Positions 22,088-36,500 of a DNA stretch of 64,000 nucleotides are shown one piece after another (the stretch's first letter is position 1; each line of letters opens with the position of its first letter). The stretch lies in assembly GCA_958496175.1 (NCBI GenBank), contig OY292276.1, positions 61,393,080 to 61,457,079 on the forward strand, in the 5' to 3' direction. The notes below the pieces were generated by a model. The model searched no databases and was not told where the DNA came from. It was given only the letters and a program-made list of their open reading frames with translations. The position numbers and the translations under genes were made by a program. This DNA is from Sisyra terminalis (Eukaryota > Arthropoda > Insecta > Neuroptera > Sisyridae).

Positions 22088-25000
22088 CTAACTTTTCTTC
22101 ATTTTCTTCCCAATTCGATTCTTTTGCGGTTCAATAAAAATATTTTTACAAATCTTCTTAAATACTATGCGTAACATATGAATCAGTACACCTAGAATGA
22201 TCACGTAAACGGCGATAACATCAAAACAATATGCTTCCCAGGTGGACAAGTGTACCGAGGCCGCTTGAAAATGAAATCCCCCACGATGGCGAATTGTTCG
22301 TTCAATCCAAAACACGGCCCGTTGCAGTGGCGTGTTTTGCTGATCGCGAAATTGCCCCGACAATTCTTCAATATTTTTCCGAAATCTACAAAAAAAATAA
22401 CGATTTATATATCACCTTTTTTGAGGTATTTAATTAAATAGTTACTTATCGTTGGTGATGACTTCCGTAAGTGTGTCAACTACATCATCTTCTTGCAAAG
22501 TTAAATAGTCAAGACGTAACGCAATTCCTTTTTGTACGGCCCGATTTACATTGTAAGACTGGTCCAGAAAAAATGGCATTCCCACAAACGGAACTTGAAA
22601 GTAGATGGCCTCTTGCATGCTCAATAATCCCGAGTGGGTGAAGAACAACTTGACGTTGGGATGCTCTGAAAAAATATCAATTAAAAAAAGGACAAAAAAT
22701 GTCAACTTTTTAGAGGCAATCTAGCAAAAAGGACAGGGATTTATTCAAAACGTTCTTTGAAATAATTTTAAATCACTGATATTGGGGTTTTCGGGTCACT
22801 GATTACTTATATAAGGATAATTTAATCCCCTAACGCACCTGGAGGATAGTATGAACCTCATCTTCAGGAGTTTTTTTTTAATTTTCTCGTAAGCACATGA
22901 AATCCATGCATATCGTTTTCGGTTGGGATCAAAAGCACCCAATAATCTCAAATAAATAGTTTTAATGGGAAAAGTCCTGGAGATTAAGTCCAGAACTACC
23001 TAATAAACCTCAAATTGGTATGGAAATGAAATTCATACTATTCCCTAAGTAGGTCGACGAATTTTGTGGGTTTCAAACTATTTGTATCCATATCGAATTA
23101 CACTCCAGAAGATGAGAACCACATCCATCTCCAGGTAGGTAGATTAGCAATATTTGTAATTAACGACTCAAGAAATCTTCTGCACATGTTTCAACCCGAC
23201 CATTGACGAATTTTAACACAAAACTTCAGGAGATGATTCATACCATTCCATAGTTACATCGGGGAACTTTATGATTTTCTAACTCTTAAGGAGGCACCAA
23301 ATTTTCAGGTCTATCCTCTAGGTTTATCCCCAGGATCTACTTAACGAATCTCATCTCAACTTCAGGAGATGAGATTCATACCATCCCCCGAGTACGTCAG
23401 ACCTTATGGATTTCAAACCCTTAATCATTGACCCTAAAAATTGACCTAGATCGTACCCATATCGATTTAAACTTCAGAAGATGAGATCCACGTTTATCTC
23501 CAGGTGGGTCAGACTACCTGCAGACCGTTATATTTGTAATTAACAACACAAAAAATCTCCTACAGCCCAACTATGGACGAATTTTAAAACAAAACTTCTG
23601 TAGATGAGATTCATACCATTCCAAACCTACATCGGGAACTTTAGGATATTTAAACTCTTAAGTAGTAGCCCCAAAAGTTCTTTCCTTTGATTTCCTAATA
23701 ATTTTACAAAAAAAAATCCTGAAGATGATGTCCACGTCTATCCCCTGGCACATCGATTAATCTAACGAATTTCATATACAAAACTCCAGGAGATGACATC
23801 CATACTATGCTCCGAGTGCGTCAAGAAATTTTGTGGAATTCAAACTAATCAATGACCTTAAAAATCGATCTATAGCGAATGAAACTCCAGAAGATGAGAT
23901 CCACGTCAATCTCCAGGTGGGTTGGACTACCAAAAACCTTCATATTTGTATTGAACATTTCATAGGTACATCGAGGAACTTTATTGTTTTAAAAATTTAA
24001 TAATTTCACAAAAATACTCCAGAAGATAAGGTCTAAGTCTACCCCCAGGTATCGATTCATTTAACGAATTTCATATACAAAACTCCAGGAGATGAGATCC
24101 ATACCATTCCCCAGGTACGTCCGGAAATCTTATGGATTTCAAACTCTTCATCAATGATTTTATCTCTTCTTTGATTTCGTAATAATTTTACAAAAAAAAT
24201 CCTGAAGATATGATCCACGTCCATTACCTGGCACATTGATTAATCTAACGAATTTCATATACAAAACTCCAGGAGATGAGATCCATACTATCCCCCGAGT
24301 GCGTCAGGAAATCTTGTGGAATTCAAACTATTAATCAATGCCTCTAAAAATCGATCTATAGCGAATTAAACTCCAGAAGGTGAGATCCACGTCAATCTCC
24401 AGGTGGGTTGGACTACCAAAGACCTTCATATTTGTATTGAACAACTCAAGAAATCCCCTGCACGTGTTTTGATTCGATTTTCGATGAAATTTAAAACCAA
24501 ACTCCAGAGGAAGAAATTCGTACCACTTCATCGGTACATCGAGGAACTTTATTGTTTTAAAAATTTGATAATTTCAGAAAAATACTCCAGAAAATAAGGT
24601 CTAAGTGTACCCCCAGGTATCGATTCATTTAACGAATTTCATATACAAAACTCCAGGAGATGAGATCCATACCATTCCCTGGGTACGTCCGGAAATCTTA
24701 TGAATTTCAAACTTTTAATCAATGATCCTAAAAATATTTGTTTCCCTATCCAAATCGAATTTAACTCCAGAAGATGAGTTCCACGTCTATCTCCAGGTTG
24801 GCCGAATTATCAAAGACCTTCATATTTGTATTTACCAACTCAAGAAAACCCCTGCAAAACTCCAGAGGAAGAAATCCGTACCATTTACCACAAGTATATC
24901 GAGAAATTTTATGGATAAAAGTGGCCTCAACCGTGGATTTCGTAGTAATTTCACAAAAAAATTCCAGAAGATAAGATCCACGTTTGCTATTTGTACAGAA

Positions 25001-27115
25001 ATAAATATAAAATGAATCAAATTTGTTACTCCGTTAAGTTCCGCGATGCACCTGGCGGTTCAAGAAGATCATCTCCTGGAATTTATTCTGATATTTCTTT
25101 GAAATAAGTTCAAATCACTTAGATTGAGGTTTCTAGCGTTACTAAGTCCACTTACGCACCTGGGGAATGATATAAACCTCATCTTCTGGAGTTTTGTTTT
25201 AATTTTTTCGTCAATTCCTAGCACATGTAGAGGTTTTTATGAAATTCATGGCCATCGTTTTCATGGTTAGTAGCACCCAGTAATCCCAAATAACTACTAT
25301 TAATAAAAAAACGGAAAAGTTTTAGAAAATAAGCCCGGGGATACCTAGTAAACCTCATATTGAGACAAAATTCTTCTACTTCTCACGTACATCGGCGAAT
25401 TTTAAGGGTTTAAAACTATTAATTAGTGATTCAAAAGGTTTTCGTACCAATATCTATTTAAACTCCTGAAGATGACATCCACGTCAATCTCCAGGTGGGT
25501 TGGACTACCAAAGACCTTCATATTTGTATTAAGCAACTTAAGAAATCCCCTGTTCGTATTTTGATCCGACTTTAGATGAAATTTAAAACAAAACTCCAGA
25601 GGAAGAAATTTATACCATTTCACTGGTTCATCGGGAACTTATGATTTCAAAAATTGGATTTAAGAATTTAATAATTTCTCAAAATACTCTAGAAGATAAG
25701 GTCCGCGTCCATCTTCAGGTACATCGATTTATCTAACTTTCAAATACAAAACTCCAGAAGATGAGATCCATACCATCCTTCAGGTACATAACCAAAAACC
25801 AATTTCTTCAAAGTGACCCACTAAATTGATTTTTTTTGGACAAAATTGAATTCTTACTTAATACATCACATTGGGGCACCCATTTCTTGATCATAACATT
25901 ATCGGGTTGTCCCGGAAGTGAATCGGATTCCCATTTCCACAGAACTCGATAGGGCAATCGTGCAAATGCGGCCAAGAGTAATTCACGTTTTTCTTTCGAT
26001 AAACGATTCGATCGCACGTTGGTACCAAGTGAAAAAAGAATCGCTCCCGTCGAGGCTTCGTCCAAAAATTGTTGGATATCCTACAAATTAAAAAAAAGTC
26101 ACTAAAGTATACGATATAACCTACTAATGCATGGAAATTGTTACTTTTTGGTGGGCGATCCGGATTAAAGGCATGTTTGTCGAAAAGTAATTCACATGCA
26201 ATTATTGTCGATGGTGATTTTTATACCTGTGGTAGTTTATCGTTGATTTTTATATGAATTCCTGCGACTGGAATGACATTTGGCATTAGTGGACGTGGAA
26301 ACACCGAAATTGGATCAGTGTTGATCAAAAAAGTGCTGATATTCCGTTCGATTTGGTCGGTTTGTGCCAATGTGGATGGGTCGTAAAATTCTGAGGTTAC
26401 TTCTTGGATTTGTGGTTTGTACCAATACTTGTAGACGCCCAGTAGGTAGAGATGTATGGCGACGTTGATAAACCGTTGGACAAACGTCATCCGATCGGTG
26501 AACGGTAATGAATAGTACGGCGATATCGAGGGATAGATAAAGTCACCGGTTTCGGCTCCCAGCTGCGGCACCAGGCCCAGAGGACTTGTTCCGACCACCG
26601 GCGGATTTCCAATGGTCGCGATCAACGGATAGAAACAAACATTGCCGGATGACACATCAAGAATGACAAGATCAAAAAATCCGGGTGGATAATTTTTAAT
26701 GGTCGCAAACCCTTTGGACTCGAGCTCGTAACGACACTGGACCACCATCCATTTGAACAATTGCGTATTGTACGGAACGGCTTTCGGTAGATCTTCCAAA
26801 AGATATTTGGGACCCATTTTATCGTAGACATCTACAAAAAACAATGATTAGTTCTTCGACGAAATGTTTCTCCAGGTGTCTAAAACACATACCTTCCATC
26901 AAAACAACCGTGTAGTTTGGTCCACTAGGTTCGACGTCGACGCCCAACACGGTGACATTGTGGCCTCGCAAATTTAGCGTCGTCAGCAGGACCCGGTGCC
27001 AATGAGCATGACTACGGGACGTCACCGGGGAAATTGCCAAAATATTGGCACCACATCCCTCATCAATCCCCAACGCAAAGACCATCAACCCAAACACTAT
27101 CCCTGTCTTCCACAT
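22088..27115 (-). CDS. UDP-glycosyltransferase, 5 exons, 522 aa
   Basis: Minus-strand exons 26893-27115, 26227-26831, 25858-26080, 22446-22665 and 22088-22385 join in phase to 522 residues, full length for the family. UGTs move a sugar from a UDP donor to small lipophilic acceptors on the lumenal side of the ER. The start is an N-terminal signal peptide (MWKTGIVFGLMVFALGIDEG). The acceptor domain holds the catalytic histidine of 'SRSHAHWHRV' (about residue 36). 'ILFSLGTNVRS' and 'WVPQCDVLKHPNVKLFFTH' lead into the UGT signature, with 'THSGLLSMQEAIYFQVPF' and 'FFLDQ' (about residues 360-385). A C-terminal membrane helix (about 470-495) is followed by a basic tail ending KMKKS, which fits the KxKxx ER-retrieval pattern. 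Intron 3 is 3.2 kb and made largely of a degenerate tandem repeat. No specific UGT subfamily can be assigned. Confidence 0.95.
22830..25790. repeat. degenerate tandem repeat filling UGT intron 3
   Basis: Two alternating motifs recur: CTCCAGAAGATGAGATCCACG (about 23106, 23467, 23887, 24370, 24763, 25453) and CTCCAGGAGATGAGATCCAT (about 23351, 24087, 24267, 24651, 25750). They are separated by related blocks ('cgaatttcatatacaaaa', 'gactaccaaagaccttca'). Spacing varies from about 360 to 690 bp, so this is a decayed higher-order minisatellite and not a clean array. An inverted-looking part occurs near 22830-22880 and 25040-25200 (CATCTTCAGGAG, CATCTTCTGGAG). Confidence 0.85.
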
Positions 27116-27957
27116 GTCTCACATTAGTCTTTTGTTTCAACAGAAAAAAAAAAACAAAACGAAAACGTTTCCGTTTCTGGGCCTTCTTTGATATAAAAAC
27201 CAAACTGCAAAGTTTATCATTTTCTTTTGGGTAATTATCTATTTACATGATGATAAAAAATTCAACCGTTGATTTCTTCCAGATAGATCTTCCAATACAC
27301 GATCCACATAAATCAATTAGGCGCGCTTATCATTTTTTTTTTCTGTCTTCTATTTTCATAATGTCAAAATTTGACTTGTCAGGAGCAGATTAATATGTGA
27401 CCTTGATGTCATATTTGTTTTGGAGATTTATATGTAATATATTATTTTTCTTTATTTGTTTTTTTTTTTTTTTTTTTTTAATAAATATTTCAACATTCAC
27501 ACATCAAAAACAATTGAATTGTACATCGATATATATATGTATAGTTAAAATATAATCATTCTATTTTTGTGCCACCCATTGAAAATTAAAAAGTTTCAAA
27601 TTGGTTAATCACTAATCATAAGAATTAACTTTGTTTTTTGGTTTAAAAAAAAAAGCTGTTATTAAAACAATCGAGAAGTGTCAGATCATCCGTGTTTTGT
27701 TTCTTCAACAATGAAAATAATTTAAATCTTAATGCTGTATCGCCCCTCCTTTTGGAGAATCACTGTACTAATATTTTGAATGCTTCTCAATTGTTTCTTC
27801 GATTTAAGTCTTGTAAGTAACTAATACCATTGGTGTGAGATAATAAATAATAAAATCTTTATACTTAAGTTTTTTTTTTTTTGTTTTGTTTGGTATTTAA
27901 TTTTTATATTAGTAGAATAATTGTTGTTGGTGTCTTTGTTTTGAACTTCATTTGTTT
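27116..27957. other. UGT upstream region and ATP8A 3' UTR
   Basis: No further coding exon was seen. On the minus strand an AATAAA signal near 27452 follows the flippase stop by about 500 bp, so roughly 27450-27957 is probably its 3' UTR. The rest is the UGT promoter side. No TATA box could be singled out. Confidence 0.45.
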
Positions 27958-30477
27958 TTACATCCCTTCGGGCTTTGGTATGTTTGTGTCGTACGCACGA
28001 ATCACGTCCGTCTGTGTCACCGTGGCGCCCTCCTCTTGCGAAAACGCGTAGCCATCTATGAAATTAATTGATATATTAATTTTCAACAAAAAAACAAAAG
28101 AAAATCGTTTTAAAAAAACAATGGAATTACTTGTGTTATAAGTGTGTTTCAACTATAAACATGCAACTATTTGAAAACAAAAGATTGTTATGTACAAAAA
28201 AAAAAAACGAGGGGTGTTAGAAATAGTTGATTTTTGGTTTGGCCTACTTGATCGCTAAGAAATCCTGATTTCGGTACAGGAAATAGTTAACTAGAATATC
28301 CGAAACAATTGAAACCAAGCGTGGAATCAGCAAACTTTACATCATCTATTCAAAAGAGGTCATAGAAAGAAGCTCTAAAACTGTGCTTCTCAAATTTGGG
28401 GAGGAGGCGCAGCCCCCTAGGGCCAAGATGGCGAACTTTTTTTTAAGTCTAAACCAATTTTTTTTTCTGTTCAAAAGAGGTCATAAAAGAAGTTCTAAAA
28501 CTGTGCTCCTCAAATTTGGGGGGGCGCAGCCCCCTAGGGCCAAGATGGCGAACCTTTTTGAAATGTAAACCAATTTTTTTTTAGTATTAGCATGGCGTTC
28601 ATTTGCACTGCACAAGGTGAAACAAAGAGGGGGCGATATAAATACTCTGGAAATCTAACATAACAAACGAATAGCTACCAAAGCCTACTGGACTAGGTTG
28701 ACGCTCTAAAACTAAATTCGAATCTCGTATCAAGCAAATTTTTGATTTTATTAACCCTAGAGTCATTAAAGACCTTGGTAGTTATAAGGCGACGGTATAA
28801 AACAATTGAACAAAGAAAAAAAACAATTGAAAAGCTTAAATGGGTCAAAGTTCAACCTACAAGTCAATAATATCCCTAAGGTAAGATAATGTTTGAGATA
28901 AGATAATATTTAAGAAGATATTCCAATAATTAGGGGAAATGTGGCGCCGCCACAAGTGTGTCTATGGGACTAACAATGTATGGAAATATAAAGATTTATG
29001 AATCACACAGGTTGGCTCATTAGAAAAAAATGACGTCATATGGCATGTATATTATATTACACACATATATTCTTTTTTTTTTTTAAAAATCAGCACTACC
29101 TCGTGGTCATCGTTCGAACTATTCCTCTCGACTCCATATGCCGACTTAGGGAAACAAAAATATATTACCTACAAATATGCTGGGGAAGGGGTACGAAAAT
29201 GCCGGGGGGAACTAAGCAGCAAATTGAGGGGACAGGTAGCAGATAACAGATGTCTGATTAGGGGGTTAGAAGCAATCAAAATTGCCTGGCCACTGGGGAA
29301 ACATTTTCTAATCGTTTTCCAAAAACAACAAATGCAACTTTTATACTGTTACAGTGTGTCAACAAATTTGAGGCAGTGGGGAGAGGGCATAATCCTCAAG
29401 GGGACCTTGAAGCTCCTGCCAAGGAGCCGCCAAATATTTCTACAGTAATAATCAACGGCACTTCATTAAATGAAGTCTAAAGGCGATGGTATGAGATGTC
29501 TGGCAAGAGGTTGTCCCAATGGTAAGAATCAGGATCAAGCAATTGTTGGTCAATAACTGGTGGACTAAAATTATCCCGAAAGGATCTAAAAAAAATACGA
29601 TATTATATAATAGCTAAAATTACGTTGATACTAGTAACTTCCCGTGAAATATTCAGTCCAACATTGGCACAGTTGGCAAGTTTTTGCCGACAATACATAT
29701 GTTTGCCTATTAGCAATATAATTATGTACACTTTTGCTACCTGTAACTTGTCAAGGTGACGATGACCTAACAATCACAGTTGGCTATTGTTCCTATTGTT
29801 GAGCCAAGAATTCAATGTATTATGTTCAAATTGGTAGACAATAACTTGAGGAAGTTAACCAATATGTTAACTTCCGATAAAATTAGGATAGAAAAATTAA
29901 AACTTAAACCAGGAGTCAATTGGTCATCTGATACAAAATTAGGCCTTTTGATTGGACTATTGTGGTACCCGTGACAATCTATATAGGCTTACTATTGAGA
30001 GTGGGACAAAACTTGGCATGCTTGCAATGTTGCATGGTGAAGGAAATATTGGGGATAACCCGCAAAATAGAGTTCAAAATTGGGGGAAAAATTGGGCCTT
30101 TTGATTGGATTATTGTGGTACCCGTAACAATCTATACTTTGGAAAATTTGGGATTTTACTATTGAGAGTGGGACAAAACTTGGCAGGCTTGCAATGCTGC
30201 ATGGTGCAGGAAATATTGGGGATAACCTTCAGAATAGAGTTCAAAATGAGGGAATCAATATCGAAGATCAAGTGGTAGTGGATGGGGCACGTCGGCTGAA
30301 TAGAAGTACCCTGAATTTTTTCGTGAGGCCGAGGGTACCCAGCCCTATCCAATGAGTAGACAAAATTCAGGAAACACTAATCACATATAGCTACTCAGAA
30401 GAGTGAAAGGCAAGGAGCTGAAGAAAAAAAAATCAACTTTTCTCTATACTTTTGTCACACTTCACCCCTCGTTTTCC

Positions 30478-30513
<36 letters not shown>

Positions 30514-33500
30514 CGTGATTTGGCAAATAGTGTTTTCAATCATATATGGTTAATGATGTTGTTCTCTGGAATGGGTTTAATAAGAATCAATGTTTAATTA
30601 ATCAATGTGAATAAACGGGGGTGGCGGGGGTGGAGGGGGTTGGGGTTTCGGGGTGAAATTGGATTATCATTGGAATAGTACTACTCACGCGACAGTTCCA
30701 TTTCCATGTTCATGCGAGTGGTCGAGCGGCGCATAAATACACTTTTAACATTCTTGAGAAGTCGCGCCGTTTCGGTAAGTCTGAAAGCAAGATCGAACCG
30801 AGAAAAAAAAAAAATCTCGGTCTTTATAGCCGCCCCTCATCACATTGTATATATGTACTATTTAAATATTATACTAAATAAAAATCATCATCATCACATC
30901 TTTCTTCTGTCCACTGCTTTATGCACATCTTCTCTCATTGTCCATCCAATTGTTAGTTTTTTTTTTTTTTATAGAGGGCTTTGGAAAAGATAATAACAAT
31001 GGAACACATAAACAATAAGTGCACGGCGCAAGCTTATTAATATAGAGAGAAAAAAAAACAAAAAAACATCGAAACACATTCACATGCCGCTACTAGTTGT
31101 TGAGAGAATTACCTCTTCTACTTTCTAAGAAGACGGAAGGATTTTGAAATACTTACAGGCGGCAAGAAGTTCCAAGGCATGCGCAGGCCTTTTGAAGATT
31201 CAATATAGTTTTAATATTAAACAGTAAAGAAACAAATGAATAATAATAATAATAATAATATTAAACAAAAAAAAAAAAAAAAAATGTGCGCAAAAACGTT
31301 AGAATAACGCAAGAAAAATAGACAGATTTCACTCATTCCATGCGTTTGTTTTGTTTGTTTTTACACAGAAAAACATTTGCACATCGAAAAACAAAAGAGA
31401 AAACTATTGTCTTAAAAAAACAGTAGTTCCATATTGTAATTAAGAGAGACAGAGTTTCGTTTGTTTTTTTTGTTGTATACATAAAGAAAAAAGAAAAAAA
31501 AAACATTTTTTAGCAAAATATATTTCTTTATAAGTTTTACAAACAAAAAAAAAATATATATAAATTATAGAGAATTACAATTTTCAATTTAATTTCAATT
31601 TTAACCCAATATAATTTTATCTTTGATTGGTTTTGTGTAAATTAATTATTTACGCGGAAAATCAATTATATTCGAGTAAGACAATTCGAAACGCGACGTT
31701 AATCAATCAATCAAATATATATTAAAGTAAATGGAAGAACTTTCTTGAAATTAAATTGAAATTTTATAAATTTATAGTCTAAAGTTTTCGATTGGCTAAT
31801 TTAATTTAACCAATGATTGCCTATAATAGTTTTCCGTCTGGTGTGTCTAGTGAGCCGTGAATTTTTTGAACCAATCAACGATGAGTATGAAAGAAGGACG
31901 GGAAAGTAAAGTATTATCAATTGTTTTTTTGGTGGATGCTAATTGAGGACACAAACATGAGAGGACGAAAATCACAGTTAAACCACCACCTAATTGGTTG
32001 GAGAGAGAGAAATATACTCATCACTCATATGGAAAATAGGAATTTGGTTCAAATTTTTTTTTTCACGTCAACTCACTACGTTTTCCGCCAGTGGTCGGTA
32101 CGAAATTTCTTGGACGGACGCATAGAATGGATCGACACATAATAGCTCTAACGATTTCCTAGTGGGGGAAAAAAAAAAATAAAAAATTCCACATTTTCAT
32201 CGATAAAAATTAACATATTGTCTTGAAGAATTTGACATCAATTTGCCACGGAAATATTCGTTATTAATATCAAAAAAAAATATTTCCAATTGTGTCGTTT
32301 AATTAGCTACAATGTTTACCAATAGGTAAGGATATGGGGTTAGTATGTGGTTAGGCAACCCGCGATACATCCATGTATGTCAAATAACCTACAAAGCATC
32401 AATACAAAATTTTACATAGGAGACGCAATCAAAAATTATGTAACGTTTTTTTTTTTAATTTTTAATTAATTTTTACATCTCCCCGCATTTAATAATTTTC
32501 TAATTTTTATTGTGAATATAATAAATAAACAGAGAAACCTATAATTTATGGTAGAAATGGTTACTTTAGTGACATTTCCAATTTGAATTAATTATAATTT
32601 CCCCTCATGCATTTTTGGTACATTTACGTCTTTTTTTTACATATTTCCAAGTCCTCAGTGCCTAATTAATATCTTAATCCATTGAATTTATTACAAGTTA
32701 AATAATTCCCCTGAACTATATTTCAATTTTATTAGCATTTCCTTGTCGGTTTTATTCCAACTTAAAAAGTACATTCCAACATTCAGAATGTCATTCTGTC
32801 CTTTTTCAACGTATTGATTTTATACGTCCCATCTTTGTTGCACCTTATAATGTATGTACTAAAATTAAGAGAAGGCCATTTATAATTTTAGGCAAATATT
32901 AGACTTATATAGAAGCTCAATTCTGCGTTGAAAGTTTTGGCGTTTGGGATAGCCACCTCAATACAGTGCCCAGCAATATTTTGCAAGGAAATGCCATTTA
33001 TTAAAAGAACATTTAATTCAAGGTTTGTAAATTACACAGGTTGCCCCATTAGAAAAAAAAAATGACGTCATACGAAGAATTTTGAAATTTGAATCAGTCT
33101 GAAGATATGTACGAATTTCTTCTGGATACGTCACGTAGCCACCATGAGGCCACCTGTGTATTTTATAAACCTTTGATCGCCATTTTGTTTATCACTTGAA
33201 TTGAAATTCTATATGTCTTACTTCTCTGATTACAACCACGAATTATAGATACAAGGAGTTCAAAGAATGCCATTAAAAATAAAGGATTAAATCGGGAAAT
33301 TTAAAAGATATAGTCAGTAAAGTTAATATTTAAAAGTAATCGTATTGATACGTCTAAAAAATCTATAAAATTATCTATATTCCAATTTTTCAGTGCACGA
33401 TGGAAAACCAATCAGAAAGTGGCGCCGCCACAAGAGTCTTCGGAGTACTAATATATATTACGTTAATTACCTTGCATTATATAGAAAATCAATTCTGTGC

Positions 33501-36500
33501 TAAAAAAGTGAACCCACGGACTGTTAACTCTCAAAAACGAGACAAGGATAATCAAACTGGGTAGGATAATTGTGGAATAGCTGTATTGAGTGTTTGCTGC
33601 AGGTAGAAAGAGATAGAAATTTCGAAATTCTATCTCTTTCTACCTGCAGTAACAAGACGGGCTATTCTTATTCCAATTTATTAACATAAACTTGAACAGA
33701 AGTTCAAACAAAAAATTCGTGACGTATTGCCCAGATACGTATTACGATTGCCAAGCAATCTTCATCAGTGGTCATAAAGTAGTTTGGATCACTCCGTAAC
33801 TGCTTTGTGATGATTCACCTCGAAGATTTTTTCTCATCGATAATTTTTTTTTTTTTATATACAATTTACGGTCGAAATTTTGGTCAAAAATCGATTTTTT
33901 TTTTGTGAGAAACCGCCATTTTGTCCAAAAAAAAAATATTTTGCTTATTCCTTCGATTAATTACTAGATTTAACATTACTTTAACGACATCTGTTGGGTT
34001 TTTTAAATTCAGAGGATCCAGTTCAGAGATATAGTGGTCAGCGCAAAACGTCTTTTTTTCAGAGGAGCTCCCGAAAATCAGCTGTAGCTCCTTTCCAAAT
34101 AAATATTTTTACTAATACTAAGTCTTAAAATACAGTTAAAAGATACCATAATATGTGTACAAAATTTTAGATCAATAAATTTAAAAGTTTTCTCTGAAAA
34201 AATTCAGGAAAATTCGCTTTTTTTCGGCCTTCTAACTGTATATAACCCCTTAAAGCCTTGAATATGTTATAAATATTTGCGCTGCTAGTGACAAAAAAGA
34301 GAACTAATAAAAAAAGCCTATACCATTTAGACTCCTTGTACCCATATTTTGTGATTACCATCCACCCCATTTCACCCCTTGCTTTGTCAAAAATTGTTAC
34401 GTCATTTTTGAGCACTTTTATCAGTAAGTACCACATTTATGGCCCTCCATTGAGATTTTCATCTCAACATTCATTGTCTAAAACATCAAAATCGGTTTAT
34501 TGTTTTTTATACAATTTTCTATAAAAAAAAAAAATCCAAAACAAAAATACAGTCTTATATCTATAAACATTTTTTTTTTGGTCAATGAATCACAAATTTT
34601 ACAAAACTTTTGTGTGTATTTCAATTTTTTTTGGTTTTCAATCCAAGAAGAACTCATTTTGTGCGTTATTTTTTTTTTTTTTTTTTTGAGTATAATCACA
34701 GTTTTGAAGACTAAATCTATATATATACACATTATCAAAATAACAATTGAACAAGAGAAACAAAAGAATAAGCTTAATATTGTTGAATCGAAACAAAGGC
34801 ATCACGTTTTGAATGTCATGCAACATGCGCATGACTAGACGATAAGGGCCGTACAGAACCAAGATGGCGCCAAGCAATGCCGATTGGACGCCCCGTATTC
34901 GTCGTTGTCACTTTACGACACAGATCGCACAACCACGACCTATATTAATTAATAACATGCGACGTTTTGTATTTGATTTAAACTTTTTTTTTTTTTTTAA
35001 ATTTTAAAATTTTCGTTTTTTTTTTTAAATTAATTCTTATATACATAAATGGTAAAACTTTAAAAATATTTACAATATAATCTTAAAAAATATATATATA
35101 TATATATGTAGGTATGTAAGAAATCAATGTTCCAAGGCCATGCAAATGCAATTTCATGCGAATATTTCAACGTTTGATAATAAAACTCCATCTCTCTCTC
35201 TCTTTTTTCTTCTCTCACTCTCTCTTTCTCTCTCCCTCCTTTCCTCTTTGTACCTCTTTCCAGCATCACTTGCATCATCATCATCATCTTTATCTTCATC
35301 TCTTCATCATCATCATCATCATCATCATCCAATGTATCTCAATTTAAGTTTCATGCACGATTGAAGCAAAAAATTATACCAATAAATTAACCAGCACCGC
35401 GTCTTCTCGAATATAATTACCGCCCATTTGATTAAAAATTGGCTTTATACAATATATTTATATTAAAAAAAAACAGAAAAAAAATCATATGTGTAAAAAA
35501 CAACGCACTATTTTAGCATAGCACAACGTTTCAACGACAAAATGCTTGCACGTTTTACAAAGAACCAATATGGGAGCAGTCCATAGCTCACTTAGTTGTA
35601 AAAGACAACGACAAAACGTTGTGCTATGCAAAAGTAGTGCCATATAATAGTACCTAAATGGAGGCGAATCTAAACATTTACTATTAACAGAGGCGTGGTT
35701 CACACATTTTTTTGACAAATAATTTTCTTTCTTAATATTTCAAAGCAACAAAAAATTCACTTAAAACCACACACACACACTTGAGAATTAAAAAAAAAAA
35801 ATAGACAAATATAAATCATGCAAAGACAATTTTTGGGATTAAATCCTTTTGGAATTTTCCATTTTTTTCGTGAGGAGTACATACTATGCATGGGGGTCAA
35901 GCTCTTATGGCAGACTTGGTTCCCAAACATTAATAGTTGGGGCGTCAAATGCAGATGGCGCGGTACGCAATATTTCAAGTTTTAAGCGACTTTTAGCTAG
36001 GGACAAGTGTCAAGTTGGTAGAAATGTTGAAGTTGGTAGTTAAGAAATTAGGGGCGGGGGGGGGGGTGAAAGTTTTTTGGCTAACTTTAAAATAAGACTG
36101 ACGCCACCAAAAATATTTCAGGAATAAATTAAATTTGAATTCGGTGCATAAAATTCTAAAATTGGTTAAAAGTAGTTATCGATATTATCGGCTATGCTAC
36201 ACTAGCGCCGTCAGTAAATGACGCCCAGAAGATAGCCATTTGGAGGAACACAAAATTAACATTGAGCTAGCCTCCCCTGATACTATGTACATTGCACACA
36301 CACACACACACATACAGGGTGGTTGGACATAAACGGAGAAAGACAAAGAAGAAAAGAAAAAGAAAAATTAATAATAATAATAAATATACTTACGAAGGTT
36401 TTGACTCGCGATTGTAACCGGTACCCGAGGCTTCATTCTCCCGAATCAAGTCCAATTCGGATTTGTTAACGGTGGTGCGAATCCTACAACGCAACAACAA

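Noticed and set aside
31119..31130. 12-bp microexon (AAAGTAGAAGAG, minus) in the ATP8A intron
   Set aside because: Splice sites look good, but in the phase imposed by exon 8 it introduces a stop.
35060..35364. Histidine- or aspartate-rich small proteins
   Set aside because: Translations of (CAT)n and (CT)n microsatellites.
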